From Bufo bufo (Eukaryota > Chordata > Amphibia > Anura > Bufonidae), in the NCBI RefSeq assembly GCF_905171765.1, contig NC_053390.1, forward strand, positions 509,319,444 to 509,383,443: a stretch of 64,000 nt of DNA, in the 5' to 3' direction. Shown in pieces: positions 11,391-23,224 of the stretch. The position numbers and the translations under genes were made by a program. Every line of letters begins with the position of its first letter. Positions within the stretch are counted from its first letter, which is position 1. Under the pieces are notes generated by a model that saw only the letters and a program-made list of their open reading frames with translations, was not told the origin of the DNA and ran no database searches.

Positions 11391-11834
11391 CCCTTAAAAT
11401 ACCCTTAATATACTTAAATGCCCTTAAAATACCCTTAATATACTGCCTGCCCACCCCACACCTAACACTCAGGGAGCTGTCACACTGACTGTGACACTGA
11501 CAGTCTGACTGACTAACTGTCAGTGTTGCTCGACGCTCATTCAGGCTGCCTGCTGTGGAGTCCTGAAGCAGCACACTGCGGCAGCCATGTTGTTCTTCTT
11601 GCTCCGGCTATCCCACCCGGAAGTTGGGCGGAGCTTCGTACTGGTGATTCATCAGGGCGCGCGCACGTTCTGTTGATACTGCTCCTCACTGCGCCGCTGT
11701 GCAGTGCAGCAAAGCGAAACTCAGTCAGTAAGTTCATAGATTTTTTATACAAGCGGAGGCCAGCGCCCCCTGCAGTCTGGCGCCCAGGGCAACGACCCCC
11801 CTGGCCCACCCCACGCTACACCACTGCATCCCAA

Positions 11835-12180
11835 TTGTGGTCATAACCTGCTGTTTGCCAGGGCTCAGATGGGAAGGAGCGGCATCTCGATTTTCTAACA
11901 TGGAACTTGCTGAAATGGTTTTTAAGAGCGACAACTTTTTTATTTTTTGTTCACTGTGTGAGGGCATATTTTTTGGCAGGACAAGCTGTAGTTTTTATTG
12001 GCACCATTTTGGGGTGCATTTGGTTTTCTGATTACTTTTTATCTCATTTTTTGAGAGGTGAGGTCACAAAAAAACTGGCGTATTTTATTTTTACACTGTT
12101 CACTTGAAGGGGTAGATCATGTGATATTTTTTAAAGATGTCTATTTTTTATGTTTTACACAATAAGAGCTTATGTGTTGC
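11835..12180. repeat. Right remnant of the old host repeat
   Basis: Phrases such as GCATATTTTTTGGCAGGACA, TATTGGCACCATTTTGG and AGATCATGTGATATTTTT resemble units of the element at 20041-22369 (GGGGCTCATTTTTTGCGG, TTGGTACCATTTTGTGG). It follows directly after the CATCCCAA duplication and is the right half of the repeat that begins at about 1580. Confidence 0.55.
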
Positions 12181-12710
12181 CATTTTCTTAAAGCAATATT
12201 TTTAAAATAGGTTGTACTATACACTAACAGGGAATACATTAACATACCAATACGAAGGACAGACAAAAATTAAGTTAAAAAAAACAACTCAAAATTACAT
12301 ATAACTATCTACAACAAAGTTTCTGAACCAATTAGACTGAACTTAACACATAGACCATTTGCAAAACATTTATGGTACCTCAAGTTACCTCAGGAAGATA
12401 ATTCTGACAAGTGCAGTAGACAGTATATAACTATTTTCATTCATTCTGAAACTTACCACATCTTGAAGTTCAAACATTCAGCGAAGACGCAAAAAGTGTA
12501 TTGATTCCTTACTTCATCTCACATGCGTGTAAGGCAAGGTTTTTAATTGGTTCTTCCCCTATAACTTCATGAAGTTATTTAGTAATGTTTATACCTGGCT
12601 ACATTTCTGCAGTATAAGGTAACTGTACATGCGTACTAACCTTTAGGTGGGGCTAGGAGGGGCCAAGAGAGTAACAAACACTTAGTTTTGGAATCGAGAG
12701 CTCAGCTCCA
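12181..12710. other. Unassigned AT-rich DNA
   Basis: I see no gene, bounded element or repeat structure here. Confidence 0.4.
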
Positions 12711-12713
12711 TTA

Positions 12714-13097
12714 GGCCTTAATGCACACGGCCGTTGTGCGGCCGTACCGTGCATTGGGGAACACAATTGCGGTCCCCAATGCACGGGCAACATCCGTGCA
12801 GCGGGCTGGACCCATTCAACTTGAATGGGTCCGTGGTCAGTCCGCACCGCAAAAAAATCTGACGTCATATTTTTTTGCGGTGTGGAACGGAAAGAAACAC
12901 CACGGAAGCACTCCGTAGTGCTTCCGGTGTTCCATTCCGTGACTCCGTTCCGCATCTCCGGAATTGCACACCCATTTAAGTGATCGGGTCCGCATCCGTG
13001 ATGCGGGGTGAACACGGCCGGCGTCCGTGGATTGCCAACCCACCGTTTGTGGGCCACAATACGGCCACGGCCGCCCAAAGGCCGTGTGCATGAAGCC
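12714..13097. mobile_element. Harbinger-type MITE
   Basis: TIRs GGCCTTAATGCACACGGCC and, from the right, GGCTTCATGCACACGGCC, bounded by TTA at 12711-12713 and 13098-13100. A 3-bp TTA duplication is typical of PIF/Harbinger. The interior is CpG-rich with several short stems (for example ACGGAAGCACTCCGTAGTGC). No coding capacity. Confidence 0.75.
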
Positions 13098-13254
13098 TTA
13101 AAGACATCATTAGGGTAAGATGTCTTGCATCACCTCTCTTTGTATCCTATGGGCGTTGGCTAGGGTTGACATCTTTCCCAACAAAAAATACCAGCCAAGT
13201 TAATCCACACCAAAATGGGGTGTGGTTGTGGGGGCATGGTTTAACACAGGGTGT

Positions 13255-13815
13255 ATGTCATAATGTGGCTCTCAGTATTAATAGTTCCCCCATTAGTGCC
13301 CCTCAGTAATATTAATGCCTCCATTAGTGCCCCCCCAGAATGGATAATGTCCCCCATTATTGCCCCCGGTATTAGTAATGCCTCCATTAGTGCCCCCCAG
13401 AATTAATAATGCCCCCATTATTGCCCCCCAGAATTAATAATACCCTGATTAGTGCCCCCAGTAGTAGTAGTAATGCCTCCATTAGTGCCCCCAGAATTAA
13501 TAATGCCCCCATTAGCGCCCCCAGTAATAGTAATGCCTCCATTAGTGCCTCCCAGAATTAATAATGCCCCAATTAGCGTCCCTCAGAATTAATAATGCCC
13601 CCATTAGCGCCCCCCAGAATTAATAGTGCTCCCATTAGTACCTCCAGTAATAGTAATGCCCCCATCAGTGCCCTCAGAAATAATAATGCCCCCATTACTA
13701 CCCCCAATAATATTAATGCTCCAATTAGTGCCTCTCAGAATTAATAGTGACCCCATTAGAGCCTCCCAGTAAAATGAATGCCCCCAGTACTAGTAATGCC
13801 CCCATTAGTGCCCCT
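13255..13815. repeat. Minisatellite, CCCCCATTAGTGCCCC type
   Basis: Variable units of about 30-40 bp built from AATAATGCCCCCATTAG and TGCCCCCCAGAATT. Units differ by small indels and substitutions. No coding signal. Confidence 0.85.
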
Positions 13816-14530
13816 TCTCTGTGCAAAAAACCCCCACCAAAACTTACCTAATCCATTTGCTCGTGCTGTGGTGAACACTGATTGCTAACTGGAAGCTCAG
13901 GACAGGACCTGCGCTCCAGCGTGATGGCGTCTCACAGGTCCTGTACTGCACATCCAGTGAACAGTGAGTGTTCACTGCGGCACCATCAAATGGAGGAGGT
14001 GAGTTTTTTTTCCCCTTCTTAACATAAGTGGGGGGAAGGGGGTAAAGGCTGTAGTAATGAGCGCTCCACAATGGAAGCGCTCATTAGTAACAGTCCTTAT
14101 AGGAAAATAACAGCATTTATTACTGCCGGTAGAAAATAAATTACCGGAACCGGCAGGGCTATTAAATTTCCTACTCAGATCAAATCCCCAATCCTCAACA
14201 TACCCCACAATCAGAACCCCAACCTCCATCAGCCTCAAATCAGCCTCCCCCCCCCCCCCCCCCCAGCCACAGATCAGACATTTAAAAAAATAAATAAAAA
14301 TTACCTCTCTTGCTCCGCACAGCGATACCACTCGCCGCTCCCTGGTCTTTTTCCGGTCTGTGCTGCACTGTGAATTGACATCGCCTGTGAGAAGACCAAG
14401 GAGAGGTGAGTACAGCTAGTGGAGGACCTCCCCGCACCTCCTGCATACTGATGACCACTGTCATAAGATGCAAAACTATTTTTTCACCATTATAGGGTGA
14501 AAATACAATAAATATTATCACAAACATATT
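13816..14530. other. Unclassified repeat-derived sequence
   Basis: This segment shares short phrases with 47830-48120 (a stem around AATGAGCGC, C-rich runs, and CTTACCT followed by GAGGTGAGTACAG). It includes a C-run at about 14248-14268. It may be a decayed relative of the element at 47414-48120. No ORF is convincing. Confidence 0.4.
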
Positions 14531-14549
14531 TCCTCAAAAAATAAAATGA

Positions 14550-14713
14550 TATATACAGTGTATATATATATATATATATATATATTCATTCTGTGTACAT
14601 ATATACAGATAGAGAGACAAAAACATGCATAGGCATATATAGACAGTAGGTACCTATATACACACGTAAAAACACATTTTATATATACACACACACATTC
14701 ATACACACATATA
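14550..14713. repeat. TA-rich microsatellite
   Basis: (TA)n at about 14559-14585, followed by ATACACAC-type repeats. This array and its continuations at 15566-15651 and 16702-16987 surround two DD36E transposon copies. All ORFs in it are low-complexity tyrosine/cysteine/isoleucine strings. Confidence 0.85.
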
Positions 14714-14715
14714 TA

Positions 14716-15565
14716 CACTCACCTAAAGAATTATTAGGAACACCATACTAATACGGTGTTGGACCCCTTTTGCCTTCAGAACTGCCTTAATTCTACGTGG
14801 CATTGATTCAACAAGGTGCTGATAGCATTCTTTAGAAATGTTGGCCCATATTGATAGGATAGCATCTTGCAGTTGATGGAAATTCGAGGGATGCATATCC
14901 AGGGCACGAAGTAGCCATCAGAGGATGGATACATGTTCTCATTCTGTTTACGCCAAATTCGGACTCAGATTTTTCCAGTCTTCAACAGTCCAATTTTGGT
15001 GAGCTCGTGCAAATTGTAGCCTCTTTTTCCTATTTGTAGTGGAGATGAGTGGTACCCGGTGGGGTCTTCTGCTGTTGTAGCCCATCCGCCTCAAGGTTGT
15101 GCGTGTTGTGGCTTCACAAATGCTTTGCTGCATACTTCGGTTGTAACGAGTGATTATTTGAGTCAACGTTGCTCTTCTATCAGCTTGAATCAGTCGGCTC
15201 ATTCTCCTCTGACCTCTAGCATCCACAAGGCATTTTTGCCCACAGGACTGCCGCATACTGGATGTTTTTCCCTTTTCACACCATTCTTTGTAAACCCTAG
15301 AAATGGTTGTGCGTGAAAATCCCAGTAACTGAGCAGATTGTGAAATACTCAGACCGGCCCGCCTGGCACCAACAACCATGCCATGCTCAAAATTGCTTAA
15401 ATCACCTTTCTTTCCCATTCTGACATTCAGTTTGGAGTTCAGGAGATTGACTTGACCAGGACCACCCCCCTAAATGCATTGAAGCAACTGCCATGTGATT
15501 GGTTGACTAGATAATTTCATTAATGAGAATAGAACAGGTCTTGCTAATAATTCTTTAGGTGAGTG
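14716..15565 (-). mobile_element. DD36E Tc1-like element, copy 1 (internally deleted)
   Basis: The ends are CACTCACCTAAAGAATTATT on both sides in inverted orientation, with flanking TA. It is 850 bp, about 200 bp shorter than the complete copies. There is a deletion between GGCACGAAG and TAGCCATCAG, and a smaller one before TTTTTCCAGTC. Confidence 0.9.
14948..15418 (-). pseudogene. DD36E transposase fragment, copy 1
   Basis: The first 150 or so residues match the 289-residue protein of the copy at 44802-45671: paired-type HTH start MGKKGDLSNF, then RTTISRVYKEW and the RRPHRVPLIS linker. The frame is lost just after TVEDWKN, where a deletion removes the first catalytic Asp region. The middle of the catalytic domain and much of the C-terminus are also missing. 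It is a relic with no expected activity, though the DNA-binding part is still open. Confidence 0.85.
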
Positions 15566-15651
15566 TATATATATAGACACATATGCATATATAGACATAT
15601 ACACATGGATAAATATAGACACATATATATATACACACATACATAGATATA

Positions 15652-16701
15652 CACTCACCTAAAGAATTATTAGGAACACCATACTAATACGGTGTTGGAC
15701 CCCCTTTTGCCTTCAGAACTGCCTTAATTCTACGTGGCATTGATTCAACAAGGTGCTGATACCATTCTTTAGAAATGTTGGCCCATATTGATAGGATAGC
15801 ATCTTGCAGTTGATGGAGATTTGAGGGATTCACATCCAGGGCACGAAGCTCCCGTTCCACCACATCCCCAAGATGCTCTATTGGGTTGAGATCTGGTGAC
15901 TGTGGGGGCCATTTTAGTACAGTGAACTAATTTTCATGTTCAAGAAACCAATTTGAAATGATTCCAGCTTTGTTACATGGTGCATTATCCTGCTGGAAGT
16001 AGCCATCAGAGGATGGATACATGTTCTCATTCTGTTTACGCCAAATTCGGACTCTACCATTTGAATGTCTCAACAGAAATCGAGACTCATCAGACCAGGC
16101 AACATTTTTCCAGTCTTCAACAGTCCAATTTTGGTGAGCTCGTGCAAATTGTAGCCTCTTTTTCCTATTTGTAGTGGAGATGAGTGGTACCCGGTGGGGT
16201 CTTCTGCTGTTGTAGCCCATCCGCCTCAAGGTTGTGCGTGTTGTGGCTTCACAAATGCTTTGCTGCATACCTCGGTTGTAACGAGTGGTTATTTCAGTCA
16301 ACGTTGCTCTTCTATCAGCTTGAATCAGTCGGCCCATTCTCCTCTGACCTCTAGCATCCACAAGGCATTTTTGCCCACAGGACTGCCGCATACTGGATGT
16401 TTTTCCCTTTTCACACCATTCTTTGTAAACCCTAGAAATGGTTGTGCGTGAAAATGCCAGTAACTGAGCAGATTGTGAAATACTCAGACCGGCCCGTCTG
16501 GCACCAACAACCATGCCACGCTCAAAATTGCTTAAATCACCTTTCTTTCCCATTCTGACATTCAGTTTGGAGTTCAGGAGATTGTCTTGACCAGGAGCAC
16601 ACCCCTAAATGCATTTAAGCAACTGCCATGTGATTGGTTGACTAGATAATTGCATTAATGAGAAATAGAACAGGTGTTCCTAATAATTCTTTAGGTGAGT
16701 G
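15652..16701 (-). mobile_element. DD36E Tc1-like element, copy 2
   Basis: Exactly 1050 bp between TA dinucleotides, with terminal CACTCACCTAAAGAATTATT at both ends. It lies about 85 bp from copy 1 in the same orientation, separated only by TA-rich microsatellite. Confidence 0.92.
15663..16553 (-). pseudogene. DD36E transposase, copy 2, truncated by stop
   Basis: Open from MGKKGDLSNF through both HTH motifs and the first and second catalytic Asp (WSDESRF; YFQQDNAPCN). It stops at codon 209 after WFLEHEN because a GAG/GAC codon has become TAG. The third residue (Glu of NPIEH) lies beyond the stop, so the product would be inactive. The sequence continues recognisably to the end of the element. 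His is replaced by Asn after QQDNAPC. Confidence 0.85.
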
Positions 16702-16860
16702 TATATAGACACATATATACACACACATGCATACATACATATATAGACACATACAGTATATACATGCATTCATAGATATATATATATAGACCACATATAC
16801 ACACATGCATGCATGCATACATAGATATATATAGGCACATATACACACGCATACATAGCA

Positions 16861-16895
<35 letters not shown>

Positions 16896-16987
16896 TGCAT
16901 ACAGATACATATAGACATATATACACACATGCATACATGGATAAATATATATAGGCACATATACACACAAATGCATATATATATGTA
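16702..16987. repeat. TACA/TATA microsatellite
   Basis: Long runs of ATAC, ACAC, TGCA and TATA repeats, including (TA)n at about 16861-16886. The DD34E Tc1 starts at its right edge. Confidence 0.85.
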
Positions 16988-17190
16988 CAGTGGATATAAA
17001 AAGTCTACACACCCCTGTTCAAATGTCAGGTTTCTGTGATGTAAAAAAATAATTTCAGAAATTTTTCCACCTTGAATGTGACCTATAAACTGTACAACTC
17101 AATTGAAAAACAAACTGAAATCTTTTAGGTAGAGGGAAGAAAAAATATAAAAATAAAATAATATGGTTACATAAGTGTGCACACCCTTAA

Positions 17191-17781
17191 AGGGATTCTG
17201 TCATCAGAATTTAGGCCTATAACCTAAACATATGGCGAGGTCCCTACTAATACACAGAATCCTAAAGTGACCTTATCAAATGCACCTGTGGCTCTATAAT
17301 CATATAAAACAGGTTTATATAACCTGTCACTCACGTCAAAATGTGTCCAAGGGGACGTCTCACGATGCAGGGTGCCCAGGCGCAGCCATCTCCTTTCGGT
17401 GCCCAGCGCCGCCTTCTGAATTGAAATCTCTGCCCTCCCTTCCATTAGAGCCGCCTACCTCAGTTCATCGTTCACTCCTCTTGCAGCGGCCTCGTTATGC
17501 GAAGTGCGCATGCGCCGGCCGGCGCACTTCGCTAGAACCTGCCTTGGCCGCCCGATTATAGGCTGGGGAGCAACGAAAGGAGATGGCTGCAGCCGGGCAC
17601 CCTGCATCGTGAGACGTCCCCTTGGACACATTTTGACGTGAGTGACAGGTTATATAAACCTGTTTTATATGATTATAGAGCCACAGGCGCATTTAATAAG
17701 GTCACTTTAGGATTCTGTGTATTACTAGGGACCTCGCCATATGTTTAGGTTATAGGCCTAAATTCTGATGACAGAATCCCT
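17191..17781. mobile_element. TTAA-target palindromic MITE
   Basis: TIRs AGGGATTCTGTCATCAGAAT and the complement, bounded by TTAA at 17187-17190 and 17782-17785. The arms stay complementary for about 250 bp around a GC-rich centre (GCGCATGCGCCGGCCGGCGC). No coding capacity. Confidence 0.88.
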
Positions 17782-17785
17782 TTAA

Positions 17786-18798
17786 ACTAATACCTAATGT
17801 TAATAATAATGTTGAATCACCTTTTGATTTTATTACAGCACTCAGTCTTTTTGAGTATGAGTCTATCAGCATGGCACATTTTGACTTGGCAAGATTTTCC
17901 CACTCTTCTTTGCAAAAACACTCCAAATCTGTCAGATTGCGAGGGCATCTCCTGTGCACAGCCCTCTTCAGATACCCCACAGATTTTCAATCCGATTCAG
18001 GTCTGGGCTCTGGCTGGGCCATTCCAAAACTTTAATCTTCTTCTGGTGAAGCCATTCCTTTGTTGATTTGGATGTATGCTTTAGGTCGTTGTCATGCTGA
18101 AAGATGAAGTTCCTCTTCATGTTCATCTTTCTAGCAGAAGCCTGAAGGTTTTGTGCCAATATTGACTGGTATTTGGAACTGCTCATAATTCCCTCTAGCT
18201 TAACTAAGGTCCCCGTTCTAGCTGAAGAAAAACAGCCCCAAAGCATGATGCTGCCACCACCATGCTTCACTGTGGATATTGTGTTCTTTTTGCACCAAAC
18301 ATATCTTTTGGAATTTTGGCCAAAAAGTTTAACCTTGGTTTCATCAGACCATAACACCTTTTCTCACATGCTTTTGGGAGACTTCAGATGTGTTTTTGCA
18401 AAATGTAGCCTGGCTTGGATGTTTTTCTTCATAAGAAAAGGCTTTCGTTTTGCCACTCTACCCCATAGCCCAGACATATGAAGAATACGGGAGATTGTTG
18501 TCACATGTAAAACACAGCCAGTACTTGCCAGATATTCCTGCAGCTCCTTTAATGTTGCTGTAGGTCTCTTAGTAACCTTCCAGACCAGTTTTCTTCTCGT
18601 CTTTTCCTCAATTTTGGAGGGACGTCCAGTCCTTGGTAATGTCACTGTTGTGCCATATTTTCTCCACTTGATGATGACTGTTTTTACTGTGTTCCATGGT
18701 ATATCTAATGCCTTGGAAATTCTTTTTTACCCTTCTCCTGACTGATACCTTTTAACAATGAGATCCCTCTGATGCTTTGGAAGCTCTCTGTGGACCAT
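17786..18798 (-). pseudogene. DD34E Tc1 transposase, degraded
   Basis: Reading from ATG 18798 on the minus strand: MVHRELPKHQ opens the first HTH, followed by a stop after SGEG. A second HTH segment (VTLPRTGRPSKIEEK), a linker, the catalytic domain with MLWSDETKVKLFG and HDNDLKHTSK, and the last motif QSPDLNRIENLWG follow. The Pro of NPIE is Arg. There is a frame break near 18360 and another near 17975. The C-terminal VIKSKGDSTL segment runs to the edge of the MITE. This is a non-functional member of a widespread vertebrate Tc1 lineage. Confidence 0.88.
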
Positions 18799-19370
18799 GG
18801 CTTTTGCTGTGGGATGCGACTAAGAAAATTTTAGGAAAGACCAACTAGAGCAGCTGAACTTTATTTGGGGTTAATCAGAGGCACTTTAAATGATGCCAGG
18901 TGTATGCTGACTCCTATTTAACATGATTTTGAATGGGATTGCTTAATTCTGAACACAGCTACATCCCCAGTTATAAGAGGGTGTGCACACTTATGCAACC
19001 ACATTATTTTAGTTTTTATTTGTTTTCTTCCCTCCACCTAAAAGATTTCAGTTTGTTTCTTAATTGAGTGGCACAGTTTATAGGTCACAATAAAGGTGGA
19101 AAAAGTTCTGAAATGATTTATTTTTGTCTCATTTTTTTACAGCATAGAAACCTGACATTTTAACAGGGGGTGTGCAGTGTCCCACTACGTGACCGTTGGC
19201 AAACTTGTTTTTATTATGTTTTATTGTCATGTAATATGCCTGCATTTAGTATTTCATCTCATGTCATATTCTCCCATGTCACCATGTGATTTGTACATGC
19301 AAGATCCTTTACACAGGCCTAGTTATGGTGCACTACACTAGTTTCTCCACAAGATGGGGTAGTGTCAGTG

Positions 19371-19379
19371 TATATATAG
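19371..19379 (+). promoter_or_regulatory. TATA box of the 5' LTR
   Basis: TATATATAG is preceded by GTGTCAG and followed by CTTAGCTCAGACCTAG. The same motif is conserved in the 3' LTR at 31832-31840. It is the likely core promoter, with transcription starting some 30 bp downstream. Confidence 0.5.
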
Positions 19380-20040
19380 CTTAGCTCAGACCTAGTTAGG
19401 CAGTTCAGTTCAGCTCAGTTCAGTTGAGAGTTCATTCTAGAACAGATCAGTTCTCTCATGAGTTTAATCAGAAAGCAGCAGCAATGTAGCTGTATAGCTG
19501 GAGGGAGGCGTATTCACAGCCTCTCTGCTCTGTCTCTGTCGGCTCCACAGTCCAGGGTTTCAAGCCTGCAACTATTCTACCTAGAGGTGAGCAATCCACT
19601 CCTATAGATCACCCCTCCAGAATGTGACCAGTGCCCAAGCTGCATTCAGCCAAGTATCCAATGGATTACTAGAATTCATTCAGGACTAAGGATCAGCAAG
19701 ACAGCCATTACTTGAGGGATTACTAGGCACCTTTGCACCAGGTTAAGGAGACAGCTTCAGGCATCCTCACCACCAGTTCAACCTCTGAGGACAGTTTAGG
19801 CCAACTGTCAGAACAGCATTGGAATAGAAGTTCAAGGATTTAGAAAAGCACCTTCAACCAAGGTTAGAATAAGGCCGGAGTTTTTACCAGTGTAAGACTT
19901 TCATATTTTATAAGCCTAGTCTGAAGCAGTAGCTTTCATATGCATTACAAAGAGCATGTTTTCATTAGGACTTGCATTTTCCTTTTCCCCCATATGCATG
20001 AGACTGTATTTCATACATAGATGTACCAGAGACTGTTTAA

Positions 20041-22369
20041 CCACTTCCCATCTGGGCCATTTGCCCCCTTCCTGACCAGGCCTAATTTTGCAAAACTGAC
20101 ATATCTCACTTTATGTGGTAATAACTTTGGAACGCCTTTTTTTTATCCAAGTCATTCAGAGACTGTTTTCTCGTGACACATTGTACTTCATGATAGTCAT
20201 AAATTTGAGTCAAAATATTTCACCTTTATTTATGAAAAAATCCCAAATTTACCCAAAAATTTGAAAAATTCGCAATTTTCTAAATTTCAATTTCTCTGCT
20301 TTTAAAACAGAAAGTGATTCCTCATAAAATATTTATTACTTAACATTCCCCATGTCTACTTTATGTTGGCATCATTTTGGAAATGTCATTTTATTTTTTT
20401 TAGGACGTTAGAAGGCTTAGAAGTTTAGAAGCAATTCTTCAAATTTTTAAGAAAATTGACAAAACCCACTTTTTAAGGACCAGTTCAGGTCTGAAGTCAC
20501 TTTGTGGGGCCTACATAGTGGATACCCCCATAAATGACCCCATTGTAGAAACAACACCCCTCAAGGTATTCAAAACCGATTTTACAAACTTTGTTAACCT
20601 TTTATGCGTTCCACAAGAATTAAAGGAAAATGGAGATCAAATTTTTAAATTTCACTTTTTTTGGCAGATTTTCCATTTTAATCCAATTTTTTCTTTAACA
20701 CATCGATGGTTAACAGCCAAACAAAACTCAATATTTATTACCCAGATTCTGTGGTTTACAGAAACACCCCACATGTGGTCATAAACTGCTGTATGGGCAC
20801 ACGGCAGGGCGCAGAAGAAAAGGAACTCCACCTGGTTTTTAGATGCCATGTCCCATTTGAAGCCCCCCTGATGCACCCTTACAGTAGAAACTCCCAAGAA
20901 GTGACCCCATTTTGGAAACTAGGGGATAAGGTGCCAGTTTTATTAGTACTATTTTTGGGTACATAGGATTTTTTGATCATTCATTATAACACTTTATGGG
21001 GCAAGGTGACCAAAAAATTGGTTGTTTTAGCACAGTTTCTATTTATTTATTTTTACAGCGTTCATCTGAGGGGTTCAGTCAAGTGACATTTTTATAGAGC
21101 AGATTGTTACGGACGTGGCGATACCTAATATGTATACTTTTTCTCATTTATTAAAGTTTTACACAATAATAGCATTTTTGAAACAAAAAAATTATGTTTT
21201 AATGTGTCCATGTTCTGAGAGCTATAGAGAGATTTTCTTATGTAGGGGCTCATTTTTTGCGGAATGAGGTGACGGTTTTATTGGTACCATTTTGTGGGAC
21301 ATACGCGATTTTGATCACTTGGTGTTGCACCTTTTGTGATGCAAGGTGACAAAAATTGCTTGTTTTGACACAGTTTTTTTTTTTTTTTTTACGGTGTTCA
21401 TCTGAGGGGTTAGCTCATGTGATATTTTTATAGAGCTGGTTTTTACGGACGCGGCAATACCTAATATGTATACTTTTTTTATTTGTTTCACTTTAACACA
21501 ATAATAGCATTTTTGAAACAAAAAAAATGATGTTTTAGTGTCTCCATGTTTTAAGAGCTATAGTTTTTTTTATTTTTTGAGAGATTTTCTTATGTAGGGG
21601 CTCATTTTTTGCGGGATGAGGTGACGGTTTTATTGGTACCATTTTGTGGGACATACGCGTTTTTGATCACTTGGTGTTGCACCTTTTGTGATGTAAGGTG
21701 ACAAAAATTGCTTGTTTTGACAGTTTTTTTTTACGGTGTTCACCCGAGGGGTTAGGTCATGTGATATTTTTATAGAGCTGTTTTTTACGGACGCGGCAAT
21801 ACCAAATATGTCTATTTTATTTTTTCTATTAATTTTTTTTTTTTACATGTGAAACTTTTTTTAATTTTATTTTTTCAACCCTTTATTTTTTTTTATTTTA
21901 TTTTACACTTTTCGTCCCCCATAAGGTCAGACAAGACCTCTGGGGGACATTTGCTTCACTTTTTCTTTTTTTTTTTCACTGTTTGATTTCTCCTGTAACT
22001 GGGGCTGACATAGTAGCCCCAGTTACAGAAGAAATACACCCCCCAGAGAGGCTGTACAGCATAATTCTGCGCTGTACAGCCTCAGTGCAGGGCTGATCGA
22101 GGTCTCTGAAAGACCTCACACAGCTCCTGCACTCTCCGGTCCCGGCGGTCACATGACTGTGTCTGCAGCGATCCAGAGGGCAGGGACACCTGGGCACTGT
22201 CCCTGCCTTCTCTCTGGGTTGCCCTGCTGTCACTGACAGCGGGCAACCCGATCAGCAGCTGCACGATTAGCGTGCAGCTGCGATTTCTGAAAGGACGTTT
22301 TAAAACGTGCTTTCAGAAATAGAGGTCCACCCATAGGACGTTTATATCCTATGGGCGGACGGAAAGTGG
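20041..22369. mobile_element. TTAA-target element inside the 5' LTR
   Basis: The ends are CCACTTCCCATC and GGACGGAAAGTGG (TIR CCACTTYCC), between TTAA at 20037-20040 and 22370-22373. The other LTR keeps the empty site GACTGTTTAATACTTGG with a single TTAA (32503-32506), which proves the insertion boundaries. The interior has a tandem repeat of about 351 bp (GGGGCTCATTTTTTGCGG near 21245 and 21596, with an older related unit before them) and a right-terminal hairpin. No transposase. Related remnants occur at 1580-1667 and 11835-12180. Confidence 0.9.
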
Positions 22370-22751
22370 TTAATACTTGGATTTTTCTGTTAAAAGTTAT
22401 AATTTGGATTGCACTATCCTTGTCTCAATCTTCAGTTCCTCAATTAACACTACAGTAAATGGTTGTACCACCACAAAAGGTACTGGCGTCACGACTACAA
22501 GGGACCTTGCCATAGGCACATTAATACAGACCACCACAGGCACCTCAAACCACCATCTGGCCTGTGTCCCTTACACCAGAGTGTGCCCCAGGGAATCCTT
22601 GTGCCGTTCTCCTCTTCACTTATGCGAGCCTGCCCAGGGCCGACGTAACCGTGAGTAACCAGAACTGTATTTACCTTGGTCCACCTATTGCTCACACCGT
22701 GACCTCACGTGTAATTCCCCTGTTTGGTCTGGCATACCGCATAATTAAAAT

Positions 22752-22769
22752 TGGCGTCACGGACAGGAT
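22752..22769 (+). promoter_or_regulatory. Candidate primer-binding site
   Basis: TGGCGTCACGGACAGGAT lies 10 bp after the 5' LTR. It starts with the TGG expected to pair with a tRNA CCA end. I could not assign the tRNA. Confidence 0.45.
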
Positions 22770-23224
22770 CGGATCCATTCCTATATGCCTTTAATGAACT
22801 ATGTGAACAGAACCAGATTCAATTGTGTGCCTTAACAGGATCAAATTGCATGTTTAACACTGCTACAAGGCCTGAGGATTGTGCAAAACCCTGAAAATTG
22901 ACTTTATTGACTTAATTGCAGTGCCAGAAAGCGCTAAAACGTGCGCACCAGCACTCCAAGGGTTAATTCGCCATATTTGTGTAATGGCGCCGGTTCTTCA
23001 TGCCCTACAGAAGCAGGAAAACTGAAGAACGCCCTCTCAAGATCGCGAAGATACTGAATACGCCCCCCCTAGAAGCGGGAAACCTCAAGTCTGCCCACCA
23101 AGAACTTTGCAATGTGAGCCAAGGGAGTGAAGACTCCTCCCTCTGGGCTTCACCCTCATTCCCCACACTGAGTCAGCGAGCAGCAGCAGAAAAGATGGCG
23201 CTCCCACAACCTAAGTAGGGAGAG

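Larger units (their letters stand above)
1676..11826. mobile_element. hAT element, non-autonomous, with nested insertions
   Basis: The ends are CAGTGGCGTACCGTGGG and, on the other strand, CAGTGGTGTAGCGTGGGG, typical hAT-like termini. They are bounded by perfect 8-bp duplications CATCCCAA (1668-1675 and 11827-11834). No hAT transposase is present. Internal sequence is tandem and inverted repeats plus a GC-rich right part, interrupted by the mariner at 2344-10844. Without that insertion it would be about 1.65 kb. Confidence 0.85.
19178..22741 (+). repeat. 5' LTR, interrupted by a TTAA element
   Basis: It matches the 3' LTR at 31646-32893 closely, apart from the 2329-bp insertion at 20041-22369. 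Visible features are a TATA box (TATATATAG at 19371), a conserved downstream CTAGTTAGGCAGTTCAG start region, and the terminal CATACCGCA. Confidence 0.85.

Noticed and set aside
15059..15316. 85-codon ORF MGSSAVVAHPPQGC, also at 16194, 33996, 44904 and 48677
   Set aside because: Antisense shadow of the DD36E transposase gene in every copy.
16642..17039. Cys/Tyr/Ile-rich ORFs up to 108 codons
   Set aside because: Translations of TACA/TATA microsatellite.
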